Origin: JBEISR01 sp044337705
Lineage (GTDB): Bacteria > Planctomycetota > Planctomycetia > Pirellulales > Pirellulaceae
Assembly (NCBI GenBank): GCA_044337705.1
Contig: JBIINB010000001.1
Coordinates: 62,001-126,000, forward strand
Direction: 5' to 3'
DNA length: 64,000 bases
Every line of letters starts with the position of its first letter. Position 1 is the first letter of the stretch. Below are positions 18,676 to 26,675 of the stretch, piece by piece. The notes beneath the pieces were generated by a model that was given only the letters and a program-made list of their open reading frames with translations, made no database searches and was not told where the DNA came from. The translations under genes were made by a program, and so were the position numbers.

Positions 18676-19488
18676 ATGACGGAGCCACTTCAGCCAGAGG
18701 AAGATTTGCAGGAACGAGACGACGCCAGCGAGAGCCGGTCGATCGAAATTCTATATGAGGATCCATGGCTGGTTGCCGTGCACAAGCCGGCCGGTTGGCT
18801 GGTGCACCGGGTCCCGCAGATGGCCAAAGACGATCCGGTTCTGTTGCAGCAGGTGCGAGATCAAATCGGAAAGCGGCTCTTTCCCGTCCATCGACTCGAT
18901 CGACCCACCTCGGGCGTCCTAGTTTTTGCTCTCGACAAAAAGTCAGCAGCCTATCTGGTCGATCAATTCACCAGAAGAACCATTCGAAAACAGTATGTGG
19001 CTTTGGTTCGGGGTTATCTTACGGAAGAGGGGACGATCGAAATCCCGCTTCGCGAGCGGTTTGGTGAGGAGGCCGCTGGATACACGCTGGACTGCCATCC
19101 GCTACAGACCGCCTGCACTCATTACCAAGCGACTCGGTGGTTTGAAGCCCCTTGGGGATTTGCACCCTTTGCCACCAGTCGTTACTGCTTTCTGAAGATT
19201 GAACCGCGGACAGGCCGATGGCACCAGATCCGCAGGCACCTCCAGCATATCGCTCACCCCATCATCGGCGACAAGCGGCACGGCGATAGCCGCCACAACC
19301 GCCACTTCGCGGATCACCTGGGGAACGATCAACTGCTTCTTTCCGCCACCCGGATCGAAATGATCCATCCTAAGCACCAGACGCCTATCTCCTTTGAAGC
19401 ACCGCTGGATGGGAACTTCGAAAGGGTTCTGGGTGCCTTGGTACCCTTTGAAGTTCCCAAGGAGACCGCTTTCGCCGCCGCTTCCTGA
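18676..19488 (+). CDS. truC: RluA-family RNA pseudouridine synthase, TruC-like
   Basis: 270 residues from the ATG at 18676, with GAGGAG nine bases upstream. The catalytic motif HRLDRPTSG contains the essential Asp; the RPTSG version is characteristic of TruC, which modifies U65 in tRNA-Ile and tRNA-Asp, whereas RluA/C/D usually have RLDxxTSG with other residues. A second conserved block ends with GRWHQIRRH, and IGDKRHGD follows, again TruC-like. No S4 domain is present. It is convergent with hemY; the two stop codons are only about 20 bases apart. The family is sure and the exact target site is inferred from motif wording. Confidence 0.85.
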   Translation: MTEPLQPEEDLQERDDASESRSIEILYEDPWLVAVHKPAGWLVHRVPQMAKDDPVLLQQVRDQIGKRLFPVHRLDRPTSGVLVFALDKKSAAYLVDQFTRRTIRKQYVALVRGYLTEEGTIEIPLRERFGEEAAGYTLDCHPLQTACTHYQATRWFEAPWGFAPFATSRYCFLKIEPRTGRWHQIRRHLQHIAHPIIGDKRHGDSRHNRHFADHLGNDQLLLSATRIEMIHPKHQTPISFEAPLDGNFERVLGALVPFEVPKETAFAAAS

Positions 19489-19507
19489 GATTACCTGACA
19501 CTTCAGA

Positions 19508-20947
19508 TCAACGGCTTTTCTTGAGTCGGTCCGGAAGGGTAGCGATCATTTGTGCGACAACGCGCTTGGCATGGCGGATGCACTGTGGGATGCCTACCCC
19601 ATCAAAGGCATTTCCTGTCAGATAGAGCCCCGGAATCTGCGCTCGCCGCGCCTCGATTCGCTGCAACCTATCCAGATGGCCAAGGCAATACTGTGGCATC
19701 GCATGATGCCATCGAACCATCTGGCGATGGAGCGGCGGCGACTGGAGCCGCAGCAACTGCTGCACTTCCCGCCAAGCCAGCTCCAGTAGCCGAGAGTCAT
19801 CAAGGGCCAGCAAATCGGCCCGAAGCGCCCCGCCCATGAAAACCCTCAGCAGGCAGCAATCCTCAGGCACGCGCCCAGGGTACTTTTCACTGGTCATGCT
19901 GATCGCCAGAACAGCGCGTTTCTCCACTGCCGGCACGACGATTCCAAAGCAGAGGTCCTTCGTTGCAATCTCACTGCGACGAACCACGAAAAGGCCAACC
20001 GCCGAGGAAGCATAAGGAATAGCGGCCAATTCCTGAGCCAACTGGGGATCCTGAGCCTGAAGCAAGCGGCTGGCAGCCGGTGCGCCGCACGCGACGATCA
20101 CCTGGTCTGCCATTGCCAGCAACTGGCCATTCGGCCCAAGCAAGTTCCATCGCCCTTCGTCATGGATCAAACGGTGGATGGACGTTTGGCGATGAAGCGA
20201 TGTCTGATCTAATTGCGATGTGATCTGATCCACCCACCAGCTCATCCCCTCACGAGGCGCCACAAACTGGTCGTAGCGAGCCCCGTGGGCTCTGCGGGAT
20301 GAACCGGAATCAGTTTCTCCCTGCCCTCGGCGTTCTCGCCTCGCGGCCCATGCTGCCCTCAGCAATCCTCCGTGACGCCGTTCCATCTCCACAAACTGCG
20401 GCAGAGCCGCTTGCATGCTCAACTGTTTGGAGTCTGCCGTAAAGATCCCCGCTACAATCGGCTCCACCAGCCTTTCAAAAACCTCCCTTCCCAAACGGCG
20501 AACCGCAAACTGCTCCAAACTCTCCTCCTGGCCGTCGGTGCGGCGCGGTACCCACCATTCCCGGACCAGCCGCCATTTCCCTGCCAGGGTTAGCAAGCGA
20601 CTGGCGGCAATGGCATCCAGCCGTGTCGGCTGAAGCAGTGAAAAGCCCTGCGGTATAGGCTGCAATTTGCCTCGATGCACGACCCTGGCAAGACGATGTT
20701 CCACATTGGGCCGGATAAAATCCGACTCCAACCCCATTTGGCGACACCACTCCATCGCGTCTGGAATCATCGTCGCGAAGTTGTCGGGCCCCAGCTCCAA
20801 AAGCCAGTCCCCCACTCGCTCGGTCCGGATGCATCCTCCCCAATGCTGCTGTGACTCCCAGAGCGATAGCTCGGCAGCACTTTGTTGCTGCAGGTGCCAA
20901 GCAGCAGCCAGCCCGGATATCCCCCCGCCAATGGTTGCGATCCGCAT
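19508..20947 (-). CDS. hemY: Protoporphyrinogen/coproporphyrinogen oxidase (HemY type)
   Basis: 479 residues. The FAD-binding GGGISGLAAAW motif opens the protein, followed by the GG-containing stretch WGGCIRTE and LELGPDNF, which are family signatures. The C-terminal GxxxxG region (TGNAFDGVGIPQCI) completes the FAD site. The enzyme makes protoporphyrin IX from protoporphyrinogen IX, or coproporphyrin III in the alternative route, using oxygen. It lies three bases after the stop of phhB on the same strand, so the two are co-transcribed. No other heme genes are in view. Which heme route is used cannot be read from this gene alone. Confidence 0.93.
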   Translation of the reverse strand: MRIATIGGGISGLAAAWHLQQQSAAELSLWESQQHWGGCIRTERVGDWLLELGPDNFATMIPDAMEWCRQMGLESDFIRPNVEHRLARVVHRGKLQPIPQGFSLLQPTRLDAIAASRLLTLAGKWRLVREWWVPRRTDGQEESLEQFAVRRLGREVFERLVEPIVAGIFTADSKQLSMQAALPQFVEMERRHGGLLRAAWAARRERRGQGETDSGSSRRAHGARYDQFVAPREGMSWWVDQITSQLDQTSLHRQTSIHRLIHDEGRWNLLGPNGQLLAMADQVIVACGAPAASRLLQAQDPQLAQELAAIPYASSAVGLFVVRRSEIATKDLCFGIVVPAVEKRAVLAISMTSEKYPGRVPEDCCLLRVFMGGALRADLLALDDSRLLELAWREVQQLLRLQSPPLHRQMVRWHHAMPQYCLGHLDRLQRIEARRAQIPGLYLTGNAFDGVGIPQCIRHAKRVVAQMIATLPDRLKKSR

Positions 20948-20950
20948 TGG

Positions 20951-21304
20951 TCAGCGACCCGTTACTTCCAAAATCTGATCGATCTTGGCAGCCACAATCC
21001 AATCGTTCTCGCTCAGGCCACCGATCGCGTGGGTCCACAGATCGATCACAACGTGACGGTACCTCTCCAAGTGCATGTCCGGATGATGCTGTTCCAATTC
21101 CGCGACATCGGCCACTTTCTTCAGAAACTCAAACGCTTCGTTGAAGTTGGGAAATCGATAGGACTTTGAGATTTTTTTGCCGGTTGGGTCGAGTTGCCAG
21201 CCGGGAAATGAATCGAGCTGCCGCCGTACCTCGTCCTCCCCCATCGGTGAGGTCAGCCCCTCACAGGCGACACATCGCCGCTGCCGAAAACTTTCCTGTG
21301 TCAT
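20951..21304 (-). CDS. phhB: Pterin-4a-carbinolamine dehydratase
   Basis: 117 residues, normal for the PCD/DCoH family. The conserved motif with two histidines, EQHHPD, and the downstream WTHAIGGL are present; in the family these residues dehydrate 4a-hydroxytetrahydropterin, recycling the cofactor of aromatic amino acid hydroxylases. An N-terminal CVACEG is common in this family. No phenylalanine hydroxylase is visible in the window, so its partner is elsewhere or its role is different (some members serve molybdopterin metabolism). It leads a two-gene unit with hemY. Confidence 0.93.
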   Translation of the reverse strand: MTQESFRQRRCVACEGLTSPMGEDEVRRQLDSFPGWQLDPTGKKISKSYRFPNFNEAFEFLKKVADVAELEQHHPDMHLERYRHVVIDLWTHAIGGLSENDWIVAAKIDQILEVTGR

Positions 21305-21661
21305 CTCTGGTCGCTCCGGGAAGCTATTGAATAGCTGGTGGTGAACCGATACCCCGTTTGTCGGTTAACGGCCCCAACTGTCGATATTTTCAGTGTACCA
21401 ACCGTCAGCCCGCCGGATCGACTCGACCGAAAAAAGAGCCGATGCGATGGTCGAATCGTGGGTGTATACTTTGGTATGGCGTCCAATTGGGAGAGGTCGC
21501 ACAAATACCCGACACGGACAGAGGGTCCACCGGGTCGGGAAGGCGTCGATAGCGCTCGGGCCTCGAGAGTAGTCCCCCGGTCGCTGTCGTACAATCCAGA
21601 GGATATCTCCCGGACTTGCTGTGCGTCCTACCAGAAATCTTGGTTGGTGCGAGGTCGCTCA
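21305..21661. other. Divergent intergenic region, phhB / DUF1592-type gene
   Basis: About 357 bases. The plus-strand frame of the downstream gene stays open here from 21338, but the translation is Arg/Pro-rich, has no export signal and is not needed. A TATACT lies at 21465-21470 without a matching -35. Nothing else is seen. Confidence 0.4.
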
Positions 21662-23998
21662 ATGGTTGTATCGATGATCCCGCGATCGCATGGAATTCAG
21701 GTCGCCGTCTTCTTCGCCATCAGCATGGCGCATTCTTTCGCATTGGCCGTCGACCCACAGAAACGTGAGGAAGAATTTCAAAAGGTCATTTTGCCACTGG
21801 TTCAGCGTGCCTGCATCGATTGCCATCAGGGAAACGAACCGGCGGGAGGCTTAGCGCTCCAGCATTTCCAAAGCCATCCGCAGTTGATCAAGGAAAGATC
21901 GCTGTGGAAAAAGGCTGAACAGCGCATTCGCATCGGCGATATGCCACCGAAAGATGGCCCTGAACTTTCCGATACCGAAAGAAAGCTTCTGGCCAACTGG
22001 ATCTCCGAAGTGGTGACGGAGATCGACTGTGGAAAAACGCCCAATCCGGGTGCAGTCACCCTCCGAAGGCTCAATCGTGTCGAATATCGAAACACCGTCC
22101 GAGATCTTCTTGGAGTCGACTACGAACCCGCGAAAGACTTCCCGGGTGATGACGTCGGATATGGTTTCGACAACATCGGTGATGTTTTAACGCTTCCCCC
22201 ATTGCTCCTCGAAAAATACCTGGAGGCGGCCGAGTCGATCACGGGGCAGGTTCTCCGAATTCCAGAGGGAGGGATGAAGGCCGAATTAAAGCCTGGTAGC
22301 CGATGGCAGGTGGAAGGTGGTGGCAAGGCAGAAGGCCCTCGAGTGATGTTCTACAGCCAGGGCACCGCCCGCTGGGAAGAGACCGTTCCGTTCCCTGGCC
22401 TTTACACCGTCAAACTGCTGCTGGCTGGCGACCATGCGGGAGACGAGGGGGCGCGCCTGACTTTCTTCGTCGATGACAAGCCTGTCGAGCAACTGGAGAC
22501 GCGAGCGGCTCGTCAAAATCCGGAATGGGCGAGCTTTACCGTGCGACTGAAGGCAGGCAGCCATCGCTTTGCGGTGCAGTTCACCAACGACTTCTACGTG
22601 GAAGCCAAAGACGGGCAGCCGGCCAAAGACCGGAACCTCTATATCGACGACTGCGAGATCCTCGGTCGCAAGCCTCCGCCGGCAGTCCCGCCAGAGGAAC
22701 TGCCGGAAAGCCACCGTCGCATCATGACGACGGATGAAGAAGCGGCCGGCTCGGTCGCTGAGGCGGCCAGGACCATTCTCAGGCCGCTGGCAAGCCGCGC
22801 TTTTCGCCGGCCAGTCGATCCCCAGCAGCTCGATCGCCTGGTCGCCATTGTGCAGTCGATCACCGACGACGGAGGGTCGCTGGAAGAAGGAATCGCTTCA
22901 GCACTTCAGGCCATCTTGGTGTCCCCTCATTTCGTGTTCAAGGTGGAGCAACGGCGGCCACCGGAGGGGAATTCGGAATACGCTTCCATCGATGCCTTTG
23001 AACTGGCAACACGGCTCAGTTACTTCCTCTGGAGTTCCATGCCCGACGATCCCTTGCTGCAGCGAGCCCTTTCGGGAGAGTTGCTTCGCAAGGAGATCCT
23101 CGAGCAAGAGACGATGCGGATGCTCCAGGATCGTCGCTCGAGCGCCATGGTCGAGAATTTCGCAGGCCAGTGGCTGACGCTTCGCAAGCTGGATCAATTT
23201 CGGCCAGACCCGCAACGCTTCCCTCAGTGGAACGATCAGATCCGCTCCCTGCTACAGCGGGAGACGCTGACTTTCGTCGCCGGGGTGATGCGAGAAGATC
23301 AAAGCGTGCTGACTCTCCTGGATGCTGATTTCACTTACGTCAACGAGGAATTGGCGCAGTACTATGGCATCCCCGGGGTCCAAGGGGATCAATTCCGCAA
23401 GGTGTCGGTTCGCGATCTTCCCCGCCGAGGACTTCTGACACAGGGAGCGATTCTGGCAGTGACCAGCAATCCCACGCGGACCAGCCCGGTAAAGCGCGGC
23501 AAGTGGATTCTCGACAATCTGCTCAATCAGGCTCCCCCGGCAGCCCCACCGGGTGTGCCGGAACTGGAAAAAGGACCTCTGCAGGGAACGCTCCGACAGA
23601 GGATGGAGCAGCATCGCGTCGATCCTGCCTGCGCAGGTTGCCACCAGTTGATGGACCCTCTCGGGTTCGCCTTGGAAAACTACGATGCTACAGGCAGATG
23701 GCGGACGACGGAGGAGGGAGCCCCGATCGACGCTTCGGGACAGCTTCCAAACGGTGCCGTCGTACGCAACGCGGGAGAACTGATCCAGCATCTGAAAAAA
23801 GAACAGGGCGATGCTTTCCTGCGCTGCCTCACCGAAAAAATGCTCACCTATGCAACAGGTCGTGGCATGGAATACTTTGACCGCTGCGCCGTGGACCAAA
23901 TCAGCGCTCGTGTAAAATCCGATGAGTACCGCTTCAGCCGACTGGTTCGGGAAATCGTCTTGAGCGATCCGTTTCTCAAGCAAGGGGAAAGGCAATAA
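21662..23998 (+). CDS. Exported planctomycete cytochrome-like protein (DUF1587/DUF1592/DUF1588/DUF1585)
   Basis: 778 residues from the ATG at 21662, chosen because it begins a signal peptide and has GCGAGG about eight bases upstream. A first heme-type motif CIDCH is at about residue 50 (cytochrome c-like N-terminal domain). Then follow the DUF1587 stretch RRLNRVEYRNTVRDLLG, a carbohydrate-binding-like beta domain (about 210-310), the DUF1592 core (LATRLSYFLWSSMPDDPL), DUF1588 (RRGLLTQGAIL with TSPVKRG), a second CAGCH at about 656 and the DUF1585 tail. These proteins are highly multiplied in planctomycetes and sit in the periplasm. A redox role in polymer or sulfated-sugar breakdown has been suggested but is unproven. 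Its stop overlaps the next ATG by one base. Confidence 0.92.
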   Translation: MVVSMIPRSHGIQVAVFFAISMAHSFALAVDPQKREEEFQKVILPLVQRACIDCHQGNEPAGGLALQHFQSHPQLIKERSLWKKAEQRIRIGDMPPKDGPELSDTERKLLANWISEVVTEIDCGKTPNPGAVTLRRLNRVEYRNTVRDLLGVDYEPAKDFPGDDVGYGFDNIGDVLTLPPLLLEKYLEAAESITGQVLRIPEGGMKAELKPGSRWQVEGGGKAEGPRVMFYSQGTARWEETVPFPGLYTVKLLLAGDHAGDEGARLTFFVDDKPVEQLETRAARQNPEWASFTVRLKAGSHRFAVQFTNDFYVEAKDGQPAKDRNLYIDDCEILGRKPPPAVPPEELPESHRRIMTTDEEAAGSVAEAARTILRPLASRAFRRPVDPQQLDRLVAIVQSITDDGGSLEEGIASALQAILVSPHFVFKVEQRRPPEGNSEYASIDAFELATRLSYFLWSSMPDDPLLQRALSGELLRKEILEQETMRMLQDRRSSAMVENFAGQWLTLRKLDQFRPDPQRFPQWNDQIRSLLQRETLTFVAGVMREDQSVLTLLDADFTYVNEELAQYYGIPGVQGDQFRKVSVRDLPRRGLLTQGAILAVTSNPTRTSPVKRGKWILDNLLNQAPPAAPPGVPELEKGPLQGTLRQRMEQHRVDPACAGCHQLMDPLGFALENYDATGRWRTTEEGAPIDASGQLPNGAVVRNAGELIQHLKKEQGDAFLRCLTEKMLTYATGRGMEYFDRCAVDQISARVKSDEYRFSRLVREIVLSDPFLKQGERQ

Positions 23999-25344
23999 TG
24001 ATGCGCCGTAGAATTTCGCGACGGATGATGCTGCGAGGTGCGGGGGTTGCTTTAGGACTGCCATGGCTGGAAGCGATGCAGTCCCGACGGCTTGTCGCAT
24101 CCAATTCAACCGCGCCCGATACCTTTCGGATGATTTTTCTCAATGTTCCCAACGGTGCCCACATGGCGTCCTGGACGCCCAGCACCGAAGGTGCCGATTA
24201 CTCGCTCAGCCCCATCCTCTCGCCGCTGCAGAAACATAGAAAACAGCTGAGCGTCTTCACGGGGCTGACTCTGGACGGCGCTCATGCCCATGGAGATGGT
24301 GGAGGCGATCACGCCCGTAGCGGCGCTGCTTTCCTCACCGGCGCACATCCCAAGAAGACCGATGGTGCCGACATCCAGAACTCCATCTCGGTCGACCAGG
24401 TAGCTGCCGAAGCACTGGGGAAGAAGACGCGTTTCGCCTCTTTGGAACTGGGACTGGAAGGCAGCGCGCAGTCCGGCAATTGTGATAGCGGCTACAGCTG
24501 CGCTTACTCCAGCAACCTCTCGTGGCGCAACGCGAACAGCCCTCTTTCCAAGGAAATCGATCCCTCCGCACTCTTCGATCGGATCTTTGGAACAGGGGAG
24601 AAGTCGCTGGCTTCGGCGGCCAAAGGAGACAAAATCCAACGCCGTAAAAGTGTTCTTGATTTCGCCATGGACGATGCCAAGCGGCTGCAAAGTCAACTGG
24701 GAATCTCCGACCAGAGGAAGCTGGATGAATACCTGTACGCCGTGCGAGACGTCGAGAATCGCTTGGTGCGAGGGGACAAACTGAAGATCGGTGAAGATGG
24801 AATTCCCAACTACCCCAGACCAGCGGGGGTCCCCAGGGAATGGGACGAGCACTGCCGCTTGATGATGGACATGATGGCCCTTGCACTCCAGGCCGATGCC
24901 ACCCGCGTCATGACGTTCATGTTCGCCAATGAAGGGAGCAATCGCGGCTACCCGGAGATTGGTGCTCCGGAAGGTCATCACGATCTGTCCCACCACGGAA
25001 AGGACCAGGAGAAGCAGAAGAAGATCGAGAAGATCAACACGTACCATGTCACCAAGCTGGCCTACCTTCTGGATCTCCTCGCCTCGATTCCTGAGGGGGA
25101 CGCCACCTTGCTCGATCACAGCATGGTGATCTACGGTAGCGGCATCTCGGATGGCGATCGACACAATCACAACGATCTGCCCATCGTGATGGCTGGTGGC
25201 GGCTCCGGAAAAGCACCAGCGGCTGGCCATTATCGATTCGCGGAAAATACCCCCCTGTGCAATCTTTATCTTTGGATGCTAAAACAGGCGGGCCTTGAGG
25301 CAAATCAGTTTGGCGATAGCACCGGCATTCTCAGTTTCGGATAA
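23998..25344 (+). CDS. DUF1552 protein, exported (Tat-like signal)
   Basis: 448 residues. The N-terminus RRRISRRMMLRGAGVALGLPW is a Tat-type signal of the sort seen in this family. Characteristic phrases include FLNVPNGAHMASW near residue 45, GGGDHARSGAAFLTG near 105 and SGISDGDRHNHNDLP near the end. DUF1552 is related to DUF1501, within the alkaline phosphatase/sulfatase-like superfamily, but catalytic function has not been shown. Its ATG overlaps the stop of the DUF1592-type gene, so the pair is translationally coupled, as is usual in planctomycetes. It probably acts with that protein in the periplasm. Confidence 0.92.
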   Translation: MMRRRISRRMMLRGAGVALGLPWLEAMQSRRLVASNSTAPDTFRMIFLNVPNGAHMASWTPSTEGADYSLSPILSPLQKHRKQLSVFTGLTLDGAHAHGDGGGDHARSGAAFLTGAHPKKTDGADIQNSISVDQVAAEALGKKTRFASLELGLEGSAQSGNCDSGYSCAYSSNLSWRNANSPLSKEIDPSALFDRIFGTGEKSLASAAKGDKIQRRKSVLDFAMDDAKRLQSQLGISDQRKLDEYLYAVRDVENRLVRGDKLKIGEDGIPNYPRPAGVPREWDEHCRLMMDMMALALQADATRVMTFMFANEGSNRGYPEIGAPEGHHDLSHHGKDQEKQKKIEKINTYHVTKLAYLLDLLASIPEGDATLLDHSMVIYGSGISDGDRHNHNDLPIVMAGGGSGKAPAAGHYRFAENTPLCNLYLWMLKQAGLEANQFGDSTGILSFG

Positions 25345-25436
25345 TGATCTGCTGAATGGCGAGCGGAGCAGGCTACTCTCGCAGCTGCCAGATCTGCCTG
25401 TCGCCTGATGCAACCATCGTTACCAGAGGAGAAATC

Positions 25437-25754
25437 GTGGAAAAACGTGGACTTGGTCATATGGTGTTTTTCTCGCTTCACGACCCCTCGCAAGAGAACA
25501 TCCAACGCCTTGTCAGGGCGTGCCATGAAGATTTATCCAATCATCCTGGGACTACACACTTTTCTGTCGGAACACTCACCCCCGATCTGGCGAGGCCCGT
25601 CAATGATCGCCAGTTCGACGTCGCGCTGCACGTGGTCTTCGAAAGCCGCCAAGCTCATGACGACTACCAGACGGCACCTCGTCATCTCAAGTTCATCGAA
25701 GAACAGAAACCGACCTGGAAGCAGGTCCGTGTCTTCGATTCGGATTTGACCTGA
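25437..25754 (+). CDS. Dabb-family (stress-responsive A/B barrel) protein
   Basis: 105 residues from a GTG at 25437 with AGAGGAG about six bases upstream; the longer frame from 25356 lacks a site. The opening GHMVFFSL matches the start of Dabb domains (HxVxF), and the C-terminal region with YQTAPRHLKFI matches the second conserved block (Y..hp.H..f). These form small dimeric ferredoxin-like barrels. Members include plant stress proteins and some cyclases or decarboxylases; the bacterial role is mostly unknown. It lies 92 bases after the DUF1552 gene and could be in its transcript. Confidence 0.85.
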   Translation: MEKRGLGHMVFFSLHDPSQENIQRLVRACHEDLSNHPGTTHFSVGTLTPDLARPVNDRQFDVALHVVFESRQAHDDYQTAPRHLKFIEEQKPTWKQVRVFDSDLT

Positions 25755-25764
25755 GGCGGACGAG

Positions 25765-25788
25765 CGATCCGCCAGAGTCGGCGGATCG
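25765..25788. terminator. Perfect 9-bp hairpin after the Dabb gene
   Basis: CGATCCGCC (25765-25773), loop AGAGTC, GGCGGATCG (25780-25788). It starts 10 bases after the Dabb stop codon. There is no T-run, so it may be a weak terminator or a transcript-end stabiliser. Confidence 0.45.
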
Positions 25789-26033
25789 AAACTTCTTCCG
25801 ACACCCAACTCTCCTTCGGTCCGCACCAGGTTTCTCCTAATAAGCGGCAAGATTGCTAGCATCAAGGAGAGCATCATGTGTCTTCCATTTTGGCCCAGAT
25901 GCCCTTGAGCTGGGGGGCTGTATTCTAGATGATCCCCGCAGCCCTTTTCTCACAAGGGCTCGCCGTGGATGCCCCCTCCCGAGTTGCCTGCATCGATGCA
26001 GGATCGGAGACTGGGACAAGGGCACCTCGGCGG

Positions 26034-26675
26034 ATGTTCAAGGATGAACAACCCTGGGATGCAACTACGGTGACTAGAAACTCTGGCCACAATGAACTAT
26101 GGATCGACGCCGATTGGTTGCTGGGAAGACGAATTACCCCGCGAACCTCCTATCAGCGTTCCAGGAGCCTCCTGGCCGCTGCAGTGCTTCTGTTCTGCAT
26201 CGGACCAGCCATGCAAGCCATGAAGAAGCCTTCGCGCCGTGAAGGTGCCAAGATGGCCCTCCCGAAGCTGCCATCCGCATCCATGGCTGGACCAGTCCGC
26301 CATTTGGATAGCAGAGGCATACCCGGTAGCCAACTTGAAGCGGCCAGAGCGACAGCAATCACCTCCACTGCCAACACCGCCCCCGTTCCGCAAGTCACTC
26401 TCGCCGGCAATTCCTTGGACCCGAAGAGACCGCTCGATTCTGCACTCTTCCCCAACAACGCTCGGATAGTTGTTGCCTTGCCGGCCGATGCAGATCAAGA
26501 CATCTGCGTGGAAGCCTTCAACCAACTGCATTCGATGGCGACGGCCGAGCCCACTTGGTCACCTGCCACATTCTGGGATACCACCTGCAGGAATTCCTGG
26601 AGCGAATCGCCCTGGGGCTTGCGCCCGGATGCTTGGGTCATTCCAGCCGTATCGATATCGGAGGGGAGCGAATGA
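26034..26675 (+). CDS. Predicted single-pass membrane protein, unknown function
   Basis: 213 residues from the ATG at 26034 (the frame is open from 25929). A hydrophobic segment (LLAAAVLLFCIGPAM) lies at about residues 45-60 after a basic stretch. The rest is Ala/Pro/Ser-rich, with a possibly folded piece containing NNARIVVALPADAD and DICVEAFNQL. No family is recognised. Its stop codon overlaps the next start (ATGA at 26672-26675), and the next gene's ribosome site lies inside it, which supports it being real. It is probably membrane-anchored with an outside domain that works with the downstream protein. Confidence 0.6.
   Translation: MFKDEQPWDATTVTRNSGHNELWIDADWLLGRRITPRTSYQRSRSLLAAAVLLFCIGPAMQAMKKPSRREGAKMALPKLPSASMAGPVRHLDSRGIPGSQLEAARATAITSTANTAPVPQVTLAGNSLDPKRPLDSALFPNNARIVVALPADADQDICVEAFNQLHSMATAEPTWSPATFWDTTCRNSWSESPWGLRPDAWVIPAVSISEGSE

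Noticed and set aside
24106..25230. A 374-residue minus-strand frame opposite the DUF1552 gene
   Set aside because: The plus strand encodes a complete DUF1552 protein; the antisense frame is long only because of codon bias.
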